Below, in pieces: positions 23,891 through 32,744 of a stretch of DNA of 64,000 nt. The translations under genes were made by a program, and so were the position numbers. Below the pieces are notes generated by a model. It worked only from the letters and a program-made list of their open reading frames with translations, did no database searches and had not been told where the DNA came from. The DNA comes from Gemmobacter sp. (GTDB taxonomy: Bacteria; Pseudomonadota; Alphaproteobacteria; Rhodobacterales; Rhodobacteraceae): positions 2,398,501 through 2,462,500 of the forward strand of contig NZ_JAUCBS010000013.1 of NCBI RefSeq assembly GCF_034676705.1, in the 5' to 3' direction. Each line of letters starts with the position of its first letter. Positions within the stretch are counted from its first letter, which is position 1.

Positions 23891-25288
23891 TCAGAACACC
23901 GACCGGAACCCCAGCGAAATGCCCAGATCGCGCCCGTCATACAGCTTCACGTTGGACCGATAGCGGCTGGCCCGCAGATCGACCGTCGGGGCAAAGCCCA
24001 TGTAGTCAAGCGCCTGAAAGGTCACCGAAACGCCGGCATCCAGCCGCAGGTCGCTGCGCCCCGTCGGCGCCAGCAGCGAGGCATCGTAGCTGCGCCGTTC
24101 CACCCCGACCGAGGTTTCCAGCCGCAGCCCCGCCACCGGCGCCGCCGGTTCCCACCCCATCCGGGCCGACAGCGCATCATGCCGTGTATCGACGCTGGCC
24201 GCCGCCGTGCGCCGCGCCCCCAACGCCAGCCGCAGCTTGCCCCCCCGTGCCAACCGCTGCACGACACCGGCCTGCACCGACAGCGTGTCCACGCCGGTGC
24301 CACCATCGCGCCACTGCCGCTCGCCCAGCAGGGTGCCGAACAGCGCCAGATCGGGCGACAGCGCCCGTTCCGCCTGCGCATCCAGCCGCAGGTAATCCGA
24401 CAGGTCGCGGCCACCGAACCAGTTGTGCCCCACGGTGGCACCCAGCCCAACCTGCGCCTTGCCCAGCAGCATCATCTGCTGAACACCCGCCTCGACGGCG
24501 GCGAAGTCATAATTCGGATCGGCCGGCGGCGTGTTTCCCGCCGCAATCTGCGCCGCGCGCCAGTCCGCCAGCTGCTGGCGCGATTCGCCCGATAGCCGGA
24601 CCTTGCGCTGCACCACGGCAAAGCGCAGGTAGCGCGCAGAGACGTCAGTCTCGGCCAGACGGTAGCGGCCCGACACCGACCCTTCGGCAATCCAGCCCGA
24701 CAGCGCCCGGCTTTGCGGCGACAGCACCCAGGCCAGCCCGCCCCAGCCCGGCAGTTCCACATGGGTTTCGCGGGTGCCGTTGTTCACGTTGCTGCTGGGC
24801 GTCAAGGTGATGCCAAGGTTCAGCTGCAACCGCGATTCGGCGCGCAGGCGCCGCAGTTCACCGACGGCGGCGGATCGGTAGGCAACATGCGGCGCCTGCT
24901 GCGCCGCGCGGCGGGTCCAGAACATCGCCGTCATGGGCCCAAGCGCGCCGCCCGCCTGCTCGGCCACCCGCGCCCGCAGGATCGACGCCTCGAACCGCTC
25001 GCCCGGGCTGCGGGCCAGAGCGGAAGCCTGCCGCGCACTGTCCCGCGCCTGCCCGCCGTTGCCCTGCTGCAAGGCCACCTCGGCCCGCGCGGCATGGGCC
25101 GCGAAATCGTCCGGCAGCCGGCGCAGGATCGCTTGCGCCAGCTGGTCGGCAACCGCATACTGGCGCAGCGCCAGCGCCTGCCGCAGCCCGGCGCGCGCCT
25201 CGTCCGGGGTGATGGTCACGGTCTGCGCCATGGCCCCGCCGGCCAGCACGGCGCAGGCCGCCGCAGCCAGCCCCAACCGGCGCAGCAT
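23891..25288 (-). CDS. Slam-type outer-membrane protein (surface lipoprotein assembly modifier, DUF560)
   Basis: A 465-residue protein with a signal peptide (residues 1-21, ending AMAQ), a helical TPR-like region (about 25-150: ALALRQYAVADQLAQAILRR, AARAEVALQQGNGGQARDSA), and a C-terminal barrel (about 165-465). The barrel has alternating hydrophobic strands and ends in the aromatic GISLGFRSVF. The segment NLGITLTPSSNVNNGTR is the start of the DUF560 barrel in Slam proteins, which move lipoproteins across the outer membrane (type XI secretion). The gene directly upstream, eight bases away, encodes a lipoprotein of the type Slam exports, so the pair is probably coupled in translation. The ATG at 25288 was chosen because it starts the signal peptide and follows GAGG. 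Confidence 0.82.
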   Translation of the reverse strand: MLRRLGLAAAACAVLAGGAMAQTVTITPDEARAGLRQALALRQYAVADQLAQAILRRLPDDFAAHAARAEVALQQGNGGQARDSARQASALARSPGERFEASILRARVAEQAGGALGPMTAMFWTRRAAQQAPHVAYRSAAVGELRRLRAESRLQLNLGITLTPSSNVNNGTRETHVELPGWGGLAWVLSPQSRALSGWIAEGSVSGRYRLAETDVSARYLRFAVVQRKVRLSGESRQQLADWRAAQIAAGNTPPADPNYDFAAVEAGVQQMMLLGKAQVGLGATVGHNWFGGRDLSDYLRLDAQAERALSPDLALFGTLLGERQWRDGGTGVDTLSVQAGVVQRLARGGKLRLALGARRTAAASVDTRHDALSARMGWEPAAPVAGLRLETSVGVERRSYDASLLAPTGRSDLRLDAGVSVTFQALDYMGFAPTVDLRASRYRSNVKLYDGRDLGISLGFRSVF

Positions 25289-25296
25289 GCCAGGCC

Positions 25297-26214
25297 TCAG
25301 GGGCACGGCGCCGGATCGCCCGCCACGCATTTGGTGGCAACAAAGGCGCCGTGTTCCCGGGCAATGGAATCGCCGTCGATCGGACGCAGGATCGTCGCCC
25401 CGGCCACCTCCGACCCGCCGCTGCCACCGAACACGCCGGCATAGTTGCCAATGGTCTTGGTCGGATCAAACTTGATCAACCCCGAAAACGACCCCTGATC
25501 GGTAATCTGCGTGACCCAGAAGAAGATCGTCTGCAGCGACTCGCCGGTATCGACGATCTGCCGGTTGCGCACCCCGCCGTTCACCGACAGGTTGTCGGCG
25601 TTGAAGTCGGCGTTCATCATGACATCGCCCGTCACCCGATAGGACCGGACCGGCGAAAACTCATCGTCGGCCCCGCCAGTCGGCTCGCCCCAGTTCAGCA
25701 GGCCGACATATCCGCCCGTGTAAGTCGCCAGCAACGTCGAGGACGGCGTTTCGGGCGTCGGCAGGCTGAAGGGTTGCACGCGGCTGAACGTCGCGCCGCC
25801 GAAATAGTTCACGAACTGGCCACCATCGGCGACCGTCCCGGCCTGCACGGCTTCGCCGCGCTTGAACAGGGCCAGGAACTGCCGCTGGGACGAGGTTTCC
25901 TGCACCGTATAGGCCTCGAACCCCGCGACATCATAGACCGTTGCCCGCTGATAGGTGGCGGCCAGCGGGGTGCCGTCCAGCGTGCGCAGATCAATCGCCA
26001 TGGTCGGCGCGCCGGGGGTGTAATTCGCGGCCTTGAGATGCTGGGCAATCACGCCCGGCACCTCGATTCCGGTGATCGGCGCTTCGCCGCCAATCTCGCC
26101 GGGATCCGTCGGTTCGGGCTCGGGCGTGGTCGTGCCACCAAAGTTCAGCGGGTTCCCGCCGCCGCAGGCGACAAGCGCAAGAACCGCTGCAAGCGGCACG
26201 AATTTCCTGATCAT
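25297..26214 (-). CDS. Lipoprotein with transferrin-binding-protein-like barrel, probable Slam cargo
   Basis: The 305-residue protein has a lipoprotein signal (MIRKFVPLAAVLALVACGGG, lipobox VALVAC). A Pro/Glu/Thr-rich linker follows, then a beta-rich domain of about 250 residues. Its end, GNYAGVFGGSGGSEVAGATI, is typical of the TbpB C-lobe barrel fold shared by surface lipoproteins that bind transferrin, haemoglobin or other ligands. Position directly ahead of the Slam gene, sharing its operon, marks it as the likely client. The ligand cannot be read. The start at 26214 keeps the lipobox at the expected distance; longer versions bring only unstructured sequence. Confidence 0.82.
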   Translation of the reverse strand: MIRKFVPLAAVLALVACGGGNPLNFGGTTTPEPEPTDPGEIGGEAPITGIEVPGVIAQHLKAANYTPGAPTMAIDLRTLDGTPLAATYQRATVYDVAGFEAYTVQETSSQRQFLALFKRGEAVQAGTVADGGQFVNYFGGATFSRVQPFSLPTPETPSSTLLATYTGGYVGLLNWGEPTGGADDEFSPVRSYRVTGDVMMNADFNADNLSVNGGVRNRQIVDTGESLQTIFFWVTQITDQGSFSGLIKFDPTKTIGNYAGVFGGSGGSEVAGATILRPIDGDSIAREHGAFVATKCVAGDPAPCP

Positions 26215-26423
26215 GATGACTGCCCGATCTTTATCGTTTTGCCGCAAACACTGCCCAAGGGTCACGATCCTGTCAATTCCACGGCTTGCAGCGGACCCGC
26301 CGCATGATGCAAAAAGGCCGCGCGAGGCTGGTCCGCGTGGACAAGATTTCGTATCGACTTGCGGTGCCGCTACAGCATACTGTGGCACCTTCAAAATCTG
26401 CCAGATTCCGACCGGAGGCCCCG

Positions 26424-27335
26424 ATGCCGCTTTCCCCCGACCAGATCGCCGAGATCGAGGCCCTGCGCGCCCATCCGCGCCCCACCCTGCGCGCCGTGTC
26501 CGAAGGGATGGAGGCGCATCTTTACCGGGCCCATCAGGTGCTGGACCACGGCTTCGTGCGGGTGATCGACTATATGGGCGATGACGCTGCCATCGTGCAG
26601 GCCGCGCGCGTGTCCTATGGCGCGGGCACCAAGCATGTCTCGAACGACGAAGGGCTGATCCGCTACCTGATGCGGCACTGGCATTCCTCGCCCTTCGAGA
26701 TGTGCGAGGTCAAGCTGCACGTCAAGCTGCCGGTCTTTGTCGCCCGCCAGTGGATCCGCCACCGCATGGCCAACGTGAACGAATATTCGGCGCGCTATTC
26801 GATCCTGGACCGCGAATTCTACATTCCCCAGCCCGAGCAACTGGCCGCGCAAAGCAAGGTCAACAACCAGGGCCGCGGCGCCGTGCTGGAAGGCCCCGAG
26901 GCCGCCCGCGTGCTGGAGGTGCTGAAACGCGATGCCGCCCAGTGCTATGACGATTACGAGGCGATGCTCAGCCAGGACGGCCAGCAGGGCCTTGCGCGCG
27001 AACTGGCGCGGATGAACCTGCCGGCGAACATCTATACCCAGTGGTACTGGAAGACCGACCTGCACAACCTGTTCCACTTCCTGCGCCTGCGCGCCGATGC
27101 CCATGCGCAATACGAAATCCGCGTCTATGCCGAAACCATCGCGGCCTGCGTCAAGGACTGGGTGCCGCTGGCCTATGCGGCGTTCGAGGATTACCGCATG
27201 GGCGGCACCACCCTGTCGGCCAAGGCCATCGCCACGCTGAAACGCCGCCTGGCGGGCGAGGTGGTGGCCCAGGAAGACTCGGGGATGAACAAGGGCGAAT
27301 GGCGCGAATTCGTCGCGCTCTGGGGCGAAAGCTGA
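26424..27335 (+). CDS. thyX: FAD-dependent thymidylate synthase ThyX
   Basis: The 303-residue enzyme methylates dUMP to dTMP using FAD and methylene-tetrahydrofolate, the alternative to ThyA. The family signature is complete: IRHRMANVNEYSARYS (about residues 110-125), with VSYGAGTK and RYLMRHWHSSPFEMCEVK before it. NLFHFLRLRADAHAQYEIR follows, forming the flavin and dUMP site of the homotetramer. The ATG at 26424 follows GGAGGCCCC and precedes the conserved region; an upstream in-frame ATG would add 46 atypical residues. It is divergent from the lipoprotein-Slam pair, with a 209-base spacer in which I find no clear operator. Confidence 0.95.
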   Translation: MPLSPDQIAEIEALRAHPRPTLRAVSEGMEAHLYRAHQVLDHGFVRVIDYMGDDAAIVQAARVSYGAGTKHVSNDEGLIRYLMRHWHSSPFEMCEVKLHVKLPVFVARQWIRHRMANVNEYSARYSILDREFYIPQPEQLAAQSKVNNQGRGAVLEGPEAARVLEVLKRDAAQCYDDYEAMLSQDGQQGLARELARMNLPANIYTQWYWKTDLHNLFHFLRLRADAHAQYEIRVYAETIAACVKDWVPLAYAAFEDYRMGGTTLSAKAIATLKRRLAGEVVAQEDSGMNKGEWREFVALWGES

Positions 27336-27366
27336 CCCATCGGCGGCGGGGCCGGCGGCACCGTCG

Positions 27367-27392
27367 CATGGGTATGTGCAGCAAGGTGAAAG
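27367..27392 (+). repeat. Interspersed element, AAGGTGAAAG type
   Basis: This copy reads CATGGGTATGTG then CAGCAAGGTGAAAG, with one change in the usual TATTTG core. It lies between thyX and the FMN-binding gene, both on the plus strand. The tail matches the copies at 6050 and 29051. Confidence 0.6.
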
Positions 27393-27468
27393 GGCAGGCC
27401 CTTGGCGCGGGGCTTGCCACGGCGGGCGCGCTGCGGCAGCTTGCGGGCAGCCAGCAAGGATGCCTGCC

Positions 27469-28092
27469 ATGCACCCCAACCCCGCCTTTCGCCAGACGCC
27501 GCAGCCCGGGATGCTGGAATTTGCCCGCGCGCGCGGCTTTGGCATGCTGGCGCTGTCGGCCGAAGCGGGACCGCTGCTGGCCCATGTGCCCTTTGTCCTG
27601 ACCGAAGGCGGCGGGGTGGCGGAACTGCATCTGGCGCGGTCGAACCCCATTGCCCGGGCGCCCGACGGGCCGGCGGTGCTGGCGGTCAGCGGGCCGGATG
27701 CCTATGTCTCGCCCGACTGGTACGGGCTGGACGATCAGGTGCCGACCTGGAACTACATCGCCGTCCATCTCCGCGGCCGGCTGGAACGCGCGGCACCCGA
27801 AAGCCTGGCGCCGCATCTGGACCGGCTGTCGGCCGAATTCGAAGCCCGCCTGTTGCCGAAGAAACCCTGGACGGCCGACAAGATGACCGATGGCGTGATG
27901 GAGCGGATGATGCGCGGCATCCTGCCGTTTCGCCTGATCATCGAGGATGTGCAGGGCACCTGGAAACTGGGCCAGAACAAGACGCCCGAGGCCCGGGCCG
28001 GTGCCGCCCGCGGCATCGCCGCCGCGCCGGTCGGGCAGGAAGGTGCCCGGATCGCGGCGCTGATGGCCGGGGATCAGCCCGAGGGCAGCTGA
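27469..28092 (+). CDS. FMN-binding negative transcriptional regulator (PaiB family)
   Basis: The 207-residue split-barrel flavin-binding protein is of the PaiB type. It has ARGFGMLALS near the N-terminus, LHLARSNPIAR and VSPDWYGLDDQVPTWNYIAVHLRGR in the middle, and GILPFRLIIEDVQGTWKLGQNK near the end, matching the family. PaiB was named as a repressor of sporulation and protease genes in Bacillus, but most relatives are uncharacterised and may be oxidoreductases. AAGGA eight bases upstream selects the ATG at 27469. The end overlaps the convergent small lipoprotein gene by 19 bases. Confidence 0.85.
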   Translation: MHPNPAFRQTPQPGMLEFARARGFGMLALSAEAGPLLAHVPFVLTEGGGVAELHLARSNPIARAPDGPAVLAVSGPDAYVSPDWYGLDDQVPTWNYIAVHLRGRLERAAPESLAPHLDRLSAEFEARLLPKKPWTADKMTDGVMERMMRGILPFRLIIEDVQGTWKLGQNKTPEARAGAARGIAAAPVGQEGARIAALMAGDQPEGS

Positions 28093-28325
28093 CGCAGGCC
28101 GCTGGCGCGGGCCCGCAGCCGGGTGGCGCGGGCGGCCAGCTCTGCCTCGGCGCTGGTGGCGCGGCTGGGTGCTTCGGCCGCGGCGATCAGCTGGGGCAGC
28201 GGGGCAAGCGCCGGATAGCCCGCCGTCTGCACCGCAGCACTTTCCCGCATCGCCACCTCGGGCACGCTGGAACAGCCGGCCAGCAGGGCCAGCGACAGGC
28301 TGAACAACGGGGCAAGACGGGTCAT
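28074..28325 (-). CDS. Small lipoprotein of unknown function
   Basis: This 83-residue protein starts MTRLAPLFSLSLALLAGCSS, a clear lipobox (LLAGC). The mature part, about 66 residues, is rich in alanine and arginine and is probably one long helix. I do not recognise it. It is divergent from the TetR gene, and the TetR palindrome lies in the shared spacer about 80 bases from its start, so the regulator may control it. Its 3' end overlaps the PaiB-like gene on the other strand by 19 bases. Confidence 0.6.
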   Translation of the reverse strand: MTRLAPLFSLSLALLAGCSSVPEVAMRESAAVQTAGYPALAPLPQLIAAAEAPSRATSAEAELAARATRLRARASGLRQLPSG

Positions 28326-28403
28326 CGCGCGCGCATCCCTTGGATCGTGCCGCACCCTAGCCCGCCGCCCCCCACAGGGCAAGCCGGCGCCAGCAGGCTT
28401 GAA

Positions 28404-28419
28404 CTGAACGCGCGTTCAG
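28404..28419. promoter_or_regulatory. Probable TetR-family operator
   Basis: A perfect 16-base palindrome, CTGAACGCGCGTTCAG, ends 13 bases before the TetR-gene start. TetR regulators commonly bind such sites over their own promoter. It could control both divergent genes. Confidence 0.65.
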
Positions 28420-28432
28420 ATACCATGGCGGC

Positions 28433-29020
28433 ATGGCACGCAAGACCGGCTCGCATTCCGAAATCACCGGCCCCCGCATTCGCGCGGCGGCGCTGAAACT
28501 GTTCGCGCAATCGGGCTTTGCCGCCGTCTCGATGCGCCAGATCGCCGCCGAGGTCGGGGTGCAGGCCGGGGCGCTGTATCTCTATACCCCCGACAAGCAA
28601 AGCCTGCTGGCCGAGCTGATGGCCGACCATATGGAGGAACTGCTGGCCAGCCTTGCCGCCGAACCCTTGCCCGAGGCGCCCGTGGAACGGCTGGCGGCCT
28701 TTGCCCGCTTTCACATCCGCTTTCACCTGGAACGGCCCGAGGCGGTGTTCATCGCCTATATGGAATTGCGCAACCTGACGCCCGAGAATTTCGCCAGGAT
28801 CGAGGCGATGCGCCGCCGCTACGAGGATGCGCTGGAAGCCATCCTGCGCGACGGGCGCGCAACCGGGGCGTTTCGCGTGCCCGATACCAAACTGGCCACG
28901 CTGGCGCTGATCGCCATGCTGACCGGCGTCACCACCTGGTTCCGCGAGGGCGGCCGCCTGTCGCGGGCGGATGTGGGGGCGATCTATGCCGACATGGCCT
29001 GCAAGTCGGTCGGGGCATGA
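28433..29020 (+). CDS. TetR-family transcriptional regulator
   Basis: A 195-residue regulator with the normal TetR layout: an N-terminal helix-turn-helix at about residues 14-60 (AALKLFAQSGFAAVSMRQIA, then VGVQAGALYLYTPDKQSLLAEL) and a helical ligand-binding and dimer domain with FHLERPEAVFIAYMELRNLTPE. Such proteins repress until a small ligand binds. The perfect palindrome directly upstream suggests autoregulation. The likely target is the divergent lipoprotein gene; the ligand is unknown, although relatives often respond to acyl-CoA or aromatic compounds. Confidence 0.9.
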   Translation: MARKTGSHSEITGPRIRAAALKLFAQSGFAAVSMRQIAAEVGVQAGALYLYTPDKQSLLAELMADHMEELLASLAAEPLPEAPVERLAAFARFHIRFHLERPEAVFIAYMELRNLTPENFARIEAMRRRYEDALEAILRDGRATGAFRVPDTKLATLALIAMLTGVTTWFREGGRLSRADVGAIYADMACKSVGA

Positions 29021-29050
29021 CCATGGGCCGCGCGCCAGCGCCTGCTGTTG

Positions 29051-29165
29051 CATGGGTATTTGCAGCAAGGTGAAAGGGCACGTGCCCTTGTTTCGCTCTG
29101 ATCCAAATATCCTCGGGGGGTGAATTGGCGTGGCACACGCCAAGAGGGGGGCAGACGGCCCCCCT
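29051..29165. repeat. Opposed element pair with extra hairpins between convergent genes
   Basis: A plus-strand copy (29051-29076, GGGTATTTGCAGCAAGGTG with AAAG) faces a minus-strand copy (29118 to 29091, GAGGATATTTGG and ATCAGAGCGAAA). A GGGCACGTGCCC palindrome lies between them. The minus copy is extended: hairpin TTGGCGTG/CACGCCAA (29125-29143) and hairpin AGGGGGGC/GCCCCCCT (29145-29165). The block fills the space between the TetR gene and priA stops, so it probably terminates both. Confidence 0.75.
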
Positions 29166-29180
29166 TTCTGCCTCCGCCAC

Positions 29181-31388
29181 CTACAGAAAGCTTTGCGGGT
29201 CGATGTCCACCGCCAGCCGGATCGCGGGCGGCACCGGCACCTGTGCCAGCCAGGCGGTCAGCGCGGCCTGCAAGGGGGCGCCCTTGGGCGCCTTGACCAA
29301 GAGCCGCACCCGGTGGCGGCCGCGCACCCGGGCGATGGGGGCGGGGGCGGGCCCCCAGACCTCGGCCCCGATGGCGCGCAGGGGGCCGTCGCGGCGGGCA
29401 AGCTCGGTGCCCAGGTCAAAGGGCGGCTGCGCCTCGGTCGCCGACAGGATGATGCCGGCAAGGCGGCCATAGGGCGGCATGCCGGCGGCCTGACGCCCCG
29501 CCGCCTCGGCCTGCCAGAAGCCTTCCTCGTCGCCCGACAGGATCGCGCGGATCACCGGATGGTCGGGCTGGTGGGTTTGCAGCAGCGCCAGCCCCGGCCG
29601 TTCCGACCGCCCGGCGCGCCCCGCGACCTGCCGCATCAGCTGAAAGGTGCGCTCGGCCGCGCGCAGGTCGGACCCTTGCAGGCCCAGGTCGGCATCCACC
29701 ACCGCCACCAGCGTCAGCCTGGGGAAATTGTGCCCCTTGGCCACGATCTGGGTGCCGACGATGATGTCGGCCCCGCCTTGGGCAATCGCCGCGATATCTT
29801 CCTTCAGCGCCCTTGCGCTGGAATAGAGGTCCGAGGACAGCACCTTGACCCGGGCCTCGGGCCACAGATCGGCGGCTTCCTCGGCCATGCGTTCCACCCC
29901 GGGGCCGATGGCGGCCAGCCGCCCTTCGACCCCGCAGGACGGACAGGCGGTGGGAATCGGCTTGCTGGTACCGCATTGATGGCAGACCAGCCGTTGCTGG
30001 AAACGGTGTTCCACCATGCGGGCATCGCATTGGTCGCAGCCGATCTGCTGGCCACAGGCCCGGCAGATCGTCACCGGCGCGAATCCGCGGCGGTTGAGGA
30101 AGATCAGCGATTGTTCCCCAAGCGCCAGCCGCGCGGTTATGGCCTGTTGCGTGGCCGGGGCGATCCAGCGGTTGGTTGGCAGACGCGCGTCGCGCAGATC
30201 CACCGCCTGCATGTCGGGCAATTCCGCCGTGCCGAAGCGCGCTGTCAGATCCAGCCGCCTGTAGCGCCCGGCCTGCGCATTGGCCCAGCTTTCCAGGCTG
30301 GGCGTGGCCGAGGCCAGCACCACCCGCGCCCCGGCGATGGATCCGCGCAGCACCGCCATGTCGCGGGCATTGTACAGCACGCCTTCCTCCTGCTTGTAGG
30401 AGGTATCGTGTTCTTCATCCACCACGATCAGGCCAAGGTCGCGGAACGGCAGGAACAGCGCCGACCGCGCCCCCACCACCAGGCCCACGCCCCCCTCGGC
30501 CGCCATCCGCCACAGCCGGCGGCGTTCGGCCGGTGTCACGCCGGAATGCCATTCGCCGGGCAGCGCGCCGAACCGGGCCTGCACGCGGGCCAGAAAATCG
30601 GCCGTCAGGGCGATTTCCGGCAGCAGCACCAGCGCCTGGCGCCCCTGCGCCAGCACCTCGGCCACGGCATCCAGATAGACCTCCGTCTTGCCCGATCCGG
30701 TGACGCCTTTCAGCAGCGTGGTGCCATAGCCGCCCTGCCGCAAGCCATCGCGCAGCGCGGCCGCCGCCACCGCCTGATCGGGCGACAGGTCAAGGCCCGC
30801 GCCCGGATCCAGCCGCGGATAGGGCAGGTCGCGCGGCACCTCGCCTTCGGCCAGCACGCCTTGCGCCACCAGCGTCTTGATCACGGCGGGGCCGACGCCG
30901 GCTTCGCGGCACAGGTCGGCCTGTGGCAGCCCGGCGCCGCCAAGGCCGGCCAGCACCTCCAGCACGCGGGTGCGTGCCTCGGTGGTGCGGGCGGGCGGGG
31001 CGCCGGTCGCGCGGATCAGCCGGCGCATCTGCGGCGGGTCGGCCAGCCCCGGCACGCGGGTGGCCAGCCGCAGCATGGCGGGCAGCGGTGTCAGCGTATA
31101 ATCGGCGGCGCGGGTCAGGAACTGGCGCAACTCCTCGCGCATGGGGGGGGCGTCCAGCACCGCCTCGATCGTTTTCAGCCGGGCGCGGTCGAACGACCCT
31201 TCGCCCGGCCCCCAGACCAGCCCCACCACCTGGCGGCGGCCCAGCGGCACCACCACCCAGGCCCCCACCGCCACGCCACCGTCGGGTGCCAGATAATCCA
31301 GCGCGCGCAAGGGCATGTCGGGCGTCAGCACCGAAACGGTGGCGCCGGGGGCAAAGTCGCGGAAAATGGGCACGGGATCCGGGAGCAT
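29181..31388 (-). CDS. priA: Primosomal protein N' (replication restart helicase PriA)
   Basis: The 735-residue superfamily 2 helicase restarts collapsed replication forks. It has the N-terminal 3'-DNA-binding domain, a winged helix, then the helicase core: Walker A GVTGSGKTEVYLD, LVLLPEIALTADF, DEAH-type VVDEEHDTSYKQEE and SATPSLESW. Two zinc-binding clusters (CRACGQQIGCDQCDARM and CHQCGTSKPIPTACPSCG) complete the eight-cysteine set. The start at 31388 (ATG) has AAGGG eight bases upstream; a GTG three codons earlier is possible. Confidence 0.95.
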   Translation of the reverse strand: MLPDPVPIFRDFAPGATVSVLTPDMPLRALDYLAPDGGVAVGAWVVVPLGRRQVVGLVWGPGEGSFDRARLKTIEAVLDAPPMREELRQFLTRAADYTLTPLPAMLRLATRVPGLADPPQMRRLIRATGAPPARTTEARTRVLEVLAGLGGAGLPQADLCREAGVGPAVIKTLVAQGVLAEGEVPRDLPYPRLDPGAGLDLSPDQAVAAAALRDGLRQGGYGTTLLKGVTGSGKTEVYLDAVAEVLAQGRQALVLLPEIALTADFLARVQARFGALPGEWHSGVTPAERRRLWRMAAEGGVGLVVGARSALFLPFRDLGLIVVDEEHDTSYKQEEGVLYNARDMAVLRGSIAGARVVLASATPSLESWANAQAGRYRRLDLTARFGTAELPDMQAVDLRDARLPTNRWIAPATQQAITARLALGEQSLIFLNRRGFAPVTICRACGQQIGCDQCDARMVEHRFQQRLVCHQCGTSKPIPTACPSCGVEGRLAAIGPGVERMAEEAADLWPEARVKVLSSDLYSSARALKEDIAAIAQGGADIIVGTQIVAKGHNFPRLTLVAVVDADLGLQGSDLRAAERTFQLMRQVAGRAGRSERPGLALLQTHQPDHPVIRAILSGDEEGFWQAEAAGRQAAGMPPYGRLAGIILSATEAQPPFDLGTELARRDGPLRAIGAEVWGPAPAPIARVRGRHRVRLLVKAPKGAPLQAALTAWLAQVPVPPAIRLAVDIDPQSFL

Positions 31389-31458
31389 CGCCTGCACCCT
31401 TGCACCGCGCAGGGGGCCGGCACAAGGCCCCGGGGCGGCGCAAGGGGTGGCAAGCCGC

Positions 31459-31495
31459 GGATGCCTCCGGCGGGGATATTTGGATCAGAGCGAAA
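31459..31495 (+). repeat. Interspersed element, ATCAGAGCGAAA type
   Basis: The copy consists of GGATGCCTCCGGCGGG, then GATATTTGG and ATCAGAGCGAAA. All 37 bases are identical to the copy at 43710-43746, far away on the same strand. It lies 3' of the DUF6456 gene and upstream of priA. Confidence 0.7.
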
Positions 31496-31561
31496 GGGCG
31501 CGGGCGGCAGTGTCACTTTTGCATGCAGCCATGCGACGGGGCCTGCCCGGCCGATGCCGCC

Positions 31562-32668
31562 CTATCCGATCAGCGGGGCATTGGTGCCGTAGTTTTCCTG
31601 ATAGTGCCGCCGCAGCCGGTCCAGCGCGATGCGCAGCACCACCTTGCCGGACCGGGCCGACCAGCCCAGCCGCTTTTCCGCCGTCTCCAGCCCCTCCAGA
31701 TGACAGCAGCAGCGCAGGGCCATGTCGCCCAAGCCCGGCCCCAGATCGCGCAGCGCGGCCGCCACCCGTTCGCGGGCGCCGCGCGGGCCTTCGGCGGGGC
31801 CGCGGCCGGGGCCGAAATCGCCCCGCGTGCCCCCCGTCAGGAAACGGTCCCAGTTCTGCGCCACGCGCGGGCCCATCTGGGCCAGTTCGAAATCCTCGCG
31901 CAGCCGTTCGCCGGCGGCGACCTGTTCGGCGGTCAGATAGGCCACGCCATCCTTGTCGCGCCGCCGCCCCAGCGCCACCACCGGGCTTTCGGCCATGTTG
32001 TAGCGGATGCGCTTCGGCTCGCCCTCCTCCTCGACGGTGCGTTCGCCCCAGATGCGGTGCTGGGCGGCAAAGACCTGCGGCGCCTCGGCCAGGCCCTGGC
32101 CGGCATCTTCCTCCAGGAACCGCTTCAGCGCCGCGCGGCCGGCCTGGGTGATTTCATAGCTGGCCACCCGGCCCGGGCGGCGGCAGGCGATCCAGTCCTT
32201 GAGCGCAAAGGCCTGCGCCACCGCGCGGTCCACCACGGCCGTGCGCGTGCTGCGGCCATCGGGAAATTCGCGCAGCACCGCGGCCTTTTCCATGTCGGGC
32301 GCGATGGCCAGCATGGCGCCGGGTTCGGCCAGCCGGCGCAGGATGCGGCGGCCTTCACGCGCCAGGGTTGCAGGATCGGCCAGCATGGTTTCGGTGCGCA
32401 GGGGGGCGGACATGACGGGGGTCTCCTTTGGCAAGGGATCGGGGGCAGGCAGGCGGGCCAGATCATCCAGCGCGGCATCGACCAAGGGATCGTCGCGGCG
32501 GTTCTCGATCCGGCGGACCTGGCGCAGCACGGTCGAGGCATGCATCCCTTCGCGCCGGGCAATCTCGCGCAGCGACAGCCCTTCGCGGGCGTGGTCAAGG
32601 TAATGGCGCACCATGTCGGGCAGCCAGCCCGGCACCGGCACATCGGTGGACAAGTTCCCCAGCATCAT
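31562..32668 (-). CDS. DUF6456 helix-turn-helix protein
   Basis: The 368-residue protein is of a kind restricted, as far as I know, to alphaproteobacteria. A short N-terminal helix-turn-helix is visible at about residues 25-55 (GLSLREIARREGMHASTVLR). A middle winged-helix-like part contains YEITQAGRAALKRFL. The C-terminal DUF6456 domain includes LTAEQVAAGERLREDFELAQ, then MGPRVAQNWDRFL and GWSARSGKVVLRIALDRLRRHY. It is probably a DNA-binding regulator; the target is unknown. I chose the first of two adjacent ATG codons at 32668; upstream in-frame sequence is basic and lacks a ribosome site. Confidence 0.75.
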   Translation of the reverse strand: MMLGNLSTDVPVPGWLPDMVRHYLDHAREGLSLREIARREGMHASTVLRQVRRIENRRDDPLVDAALDDLARLPAPDPLPKETPVMSAPLRTETMLADPATLAREGRRILRRLAEPGAMLAIAPDMEKAAVLREFPDGRSTRTAVVDRAVAQAFALKDWIACRRPGRVASYEITQAGRAALKRFLEEDAGQGLAEAPQVFAAQHRIWGERTVEEEGEPKRIRYNMAESPVVALGRRRDKDGVAYLTAEQVAAGERLREDFELAQMGPRVAQNWDRFLTGGTRGDFGPGRGPAEGPRGARERVAAALRDLGPGLGDMALRCCCHLEGLETAEKRLGWSARSGKVVLRIALDRLRRHYQENYGTNAPLIG

Positions 32669-32744
32669 CCGTTCTGTTCCATTTCTGCCTGTTCGCCGGT
32701 GGTCCGGCCGTTCTTTACCTTTGTGCAACCTTGAGCTGAATTGG

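Noticed and set aside
26215..26423. A Fur or iron-type operator ahead of the lipoprotein-Slam pair
   Set aside because: The AT-richer stretch has no convincing inverted repeat matching a Fur or Irr site.
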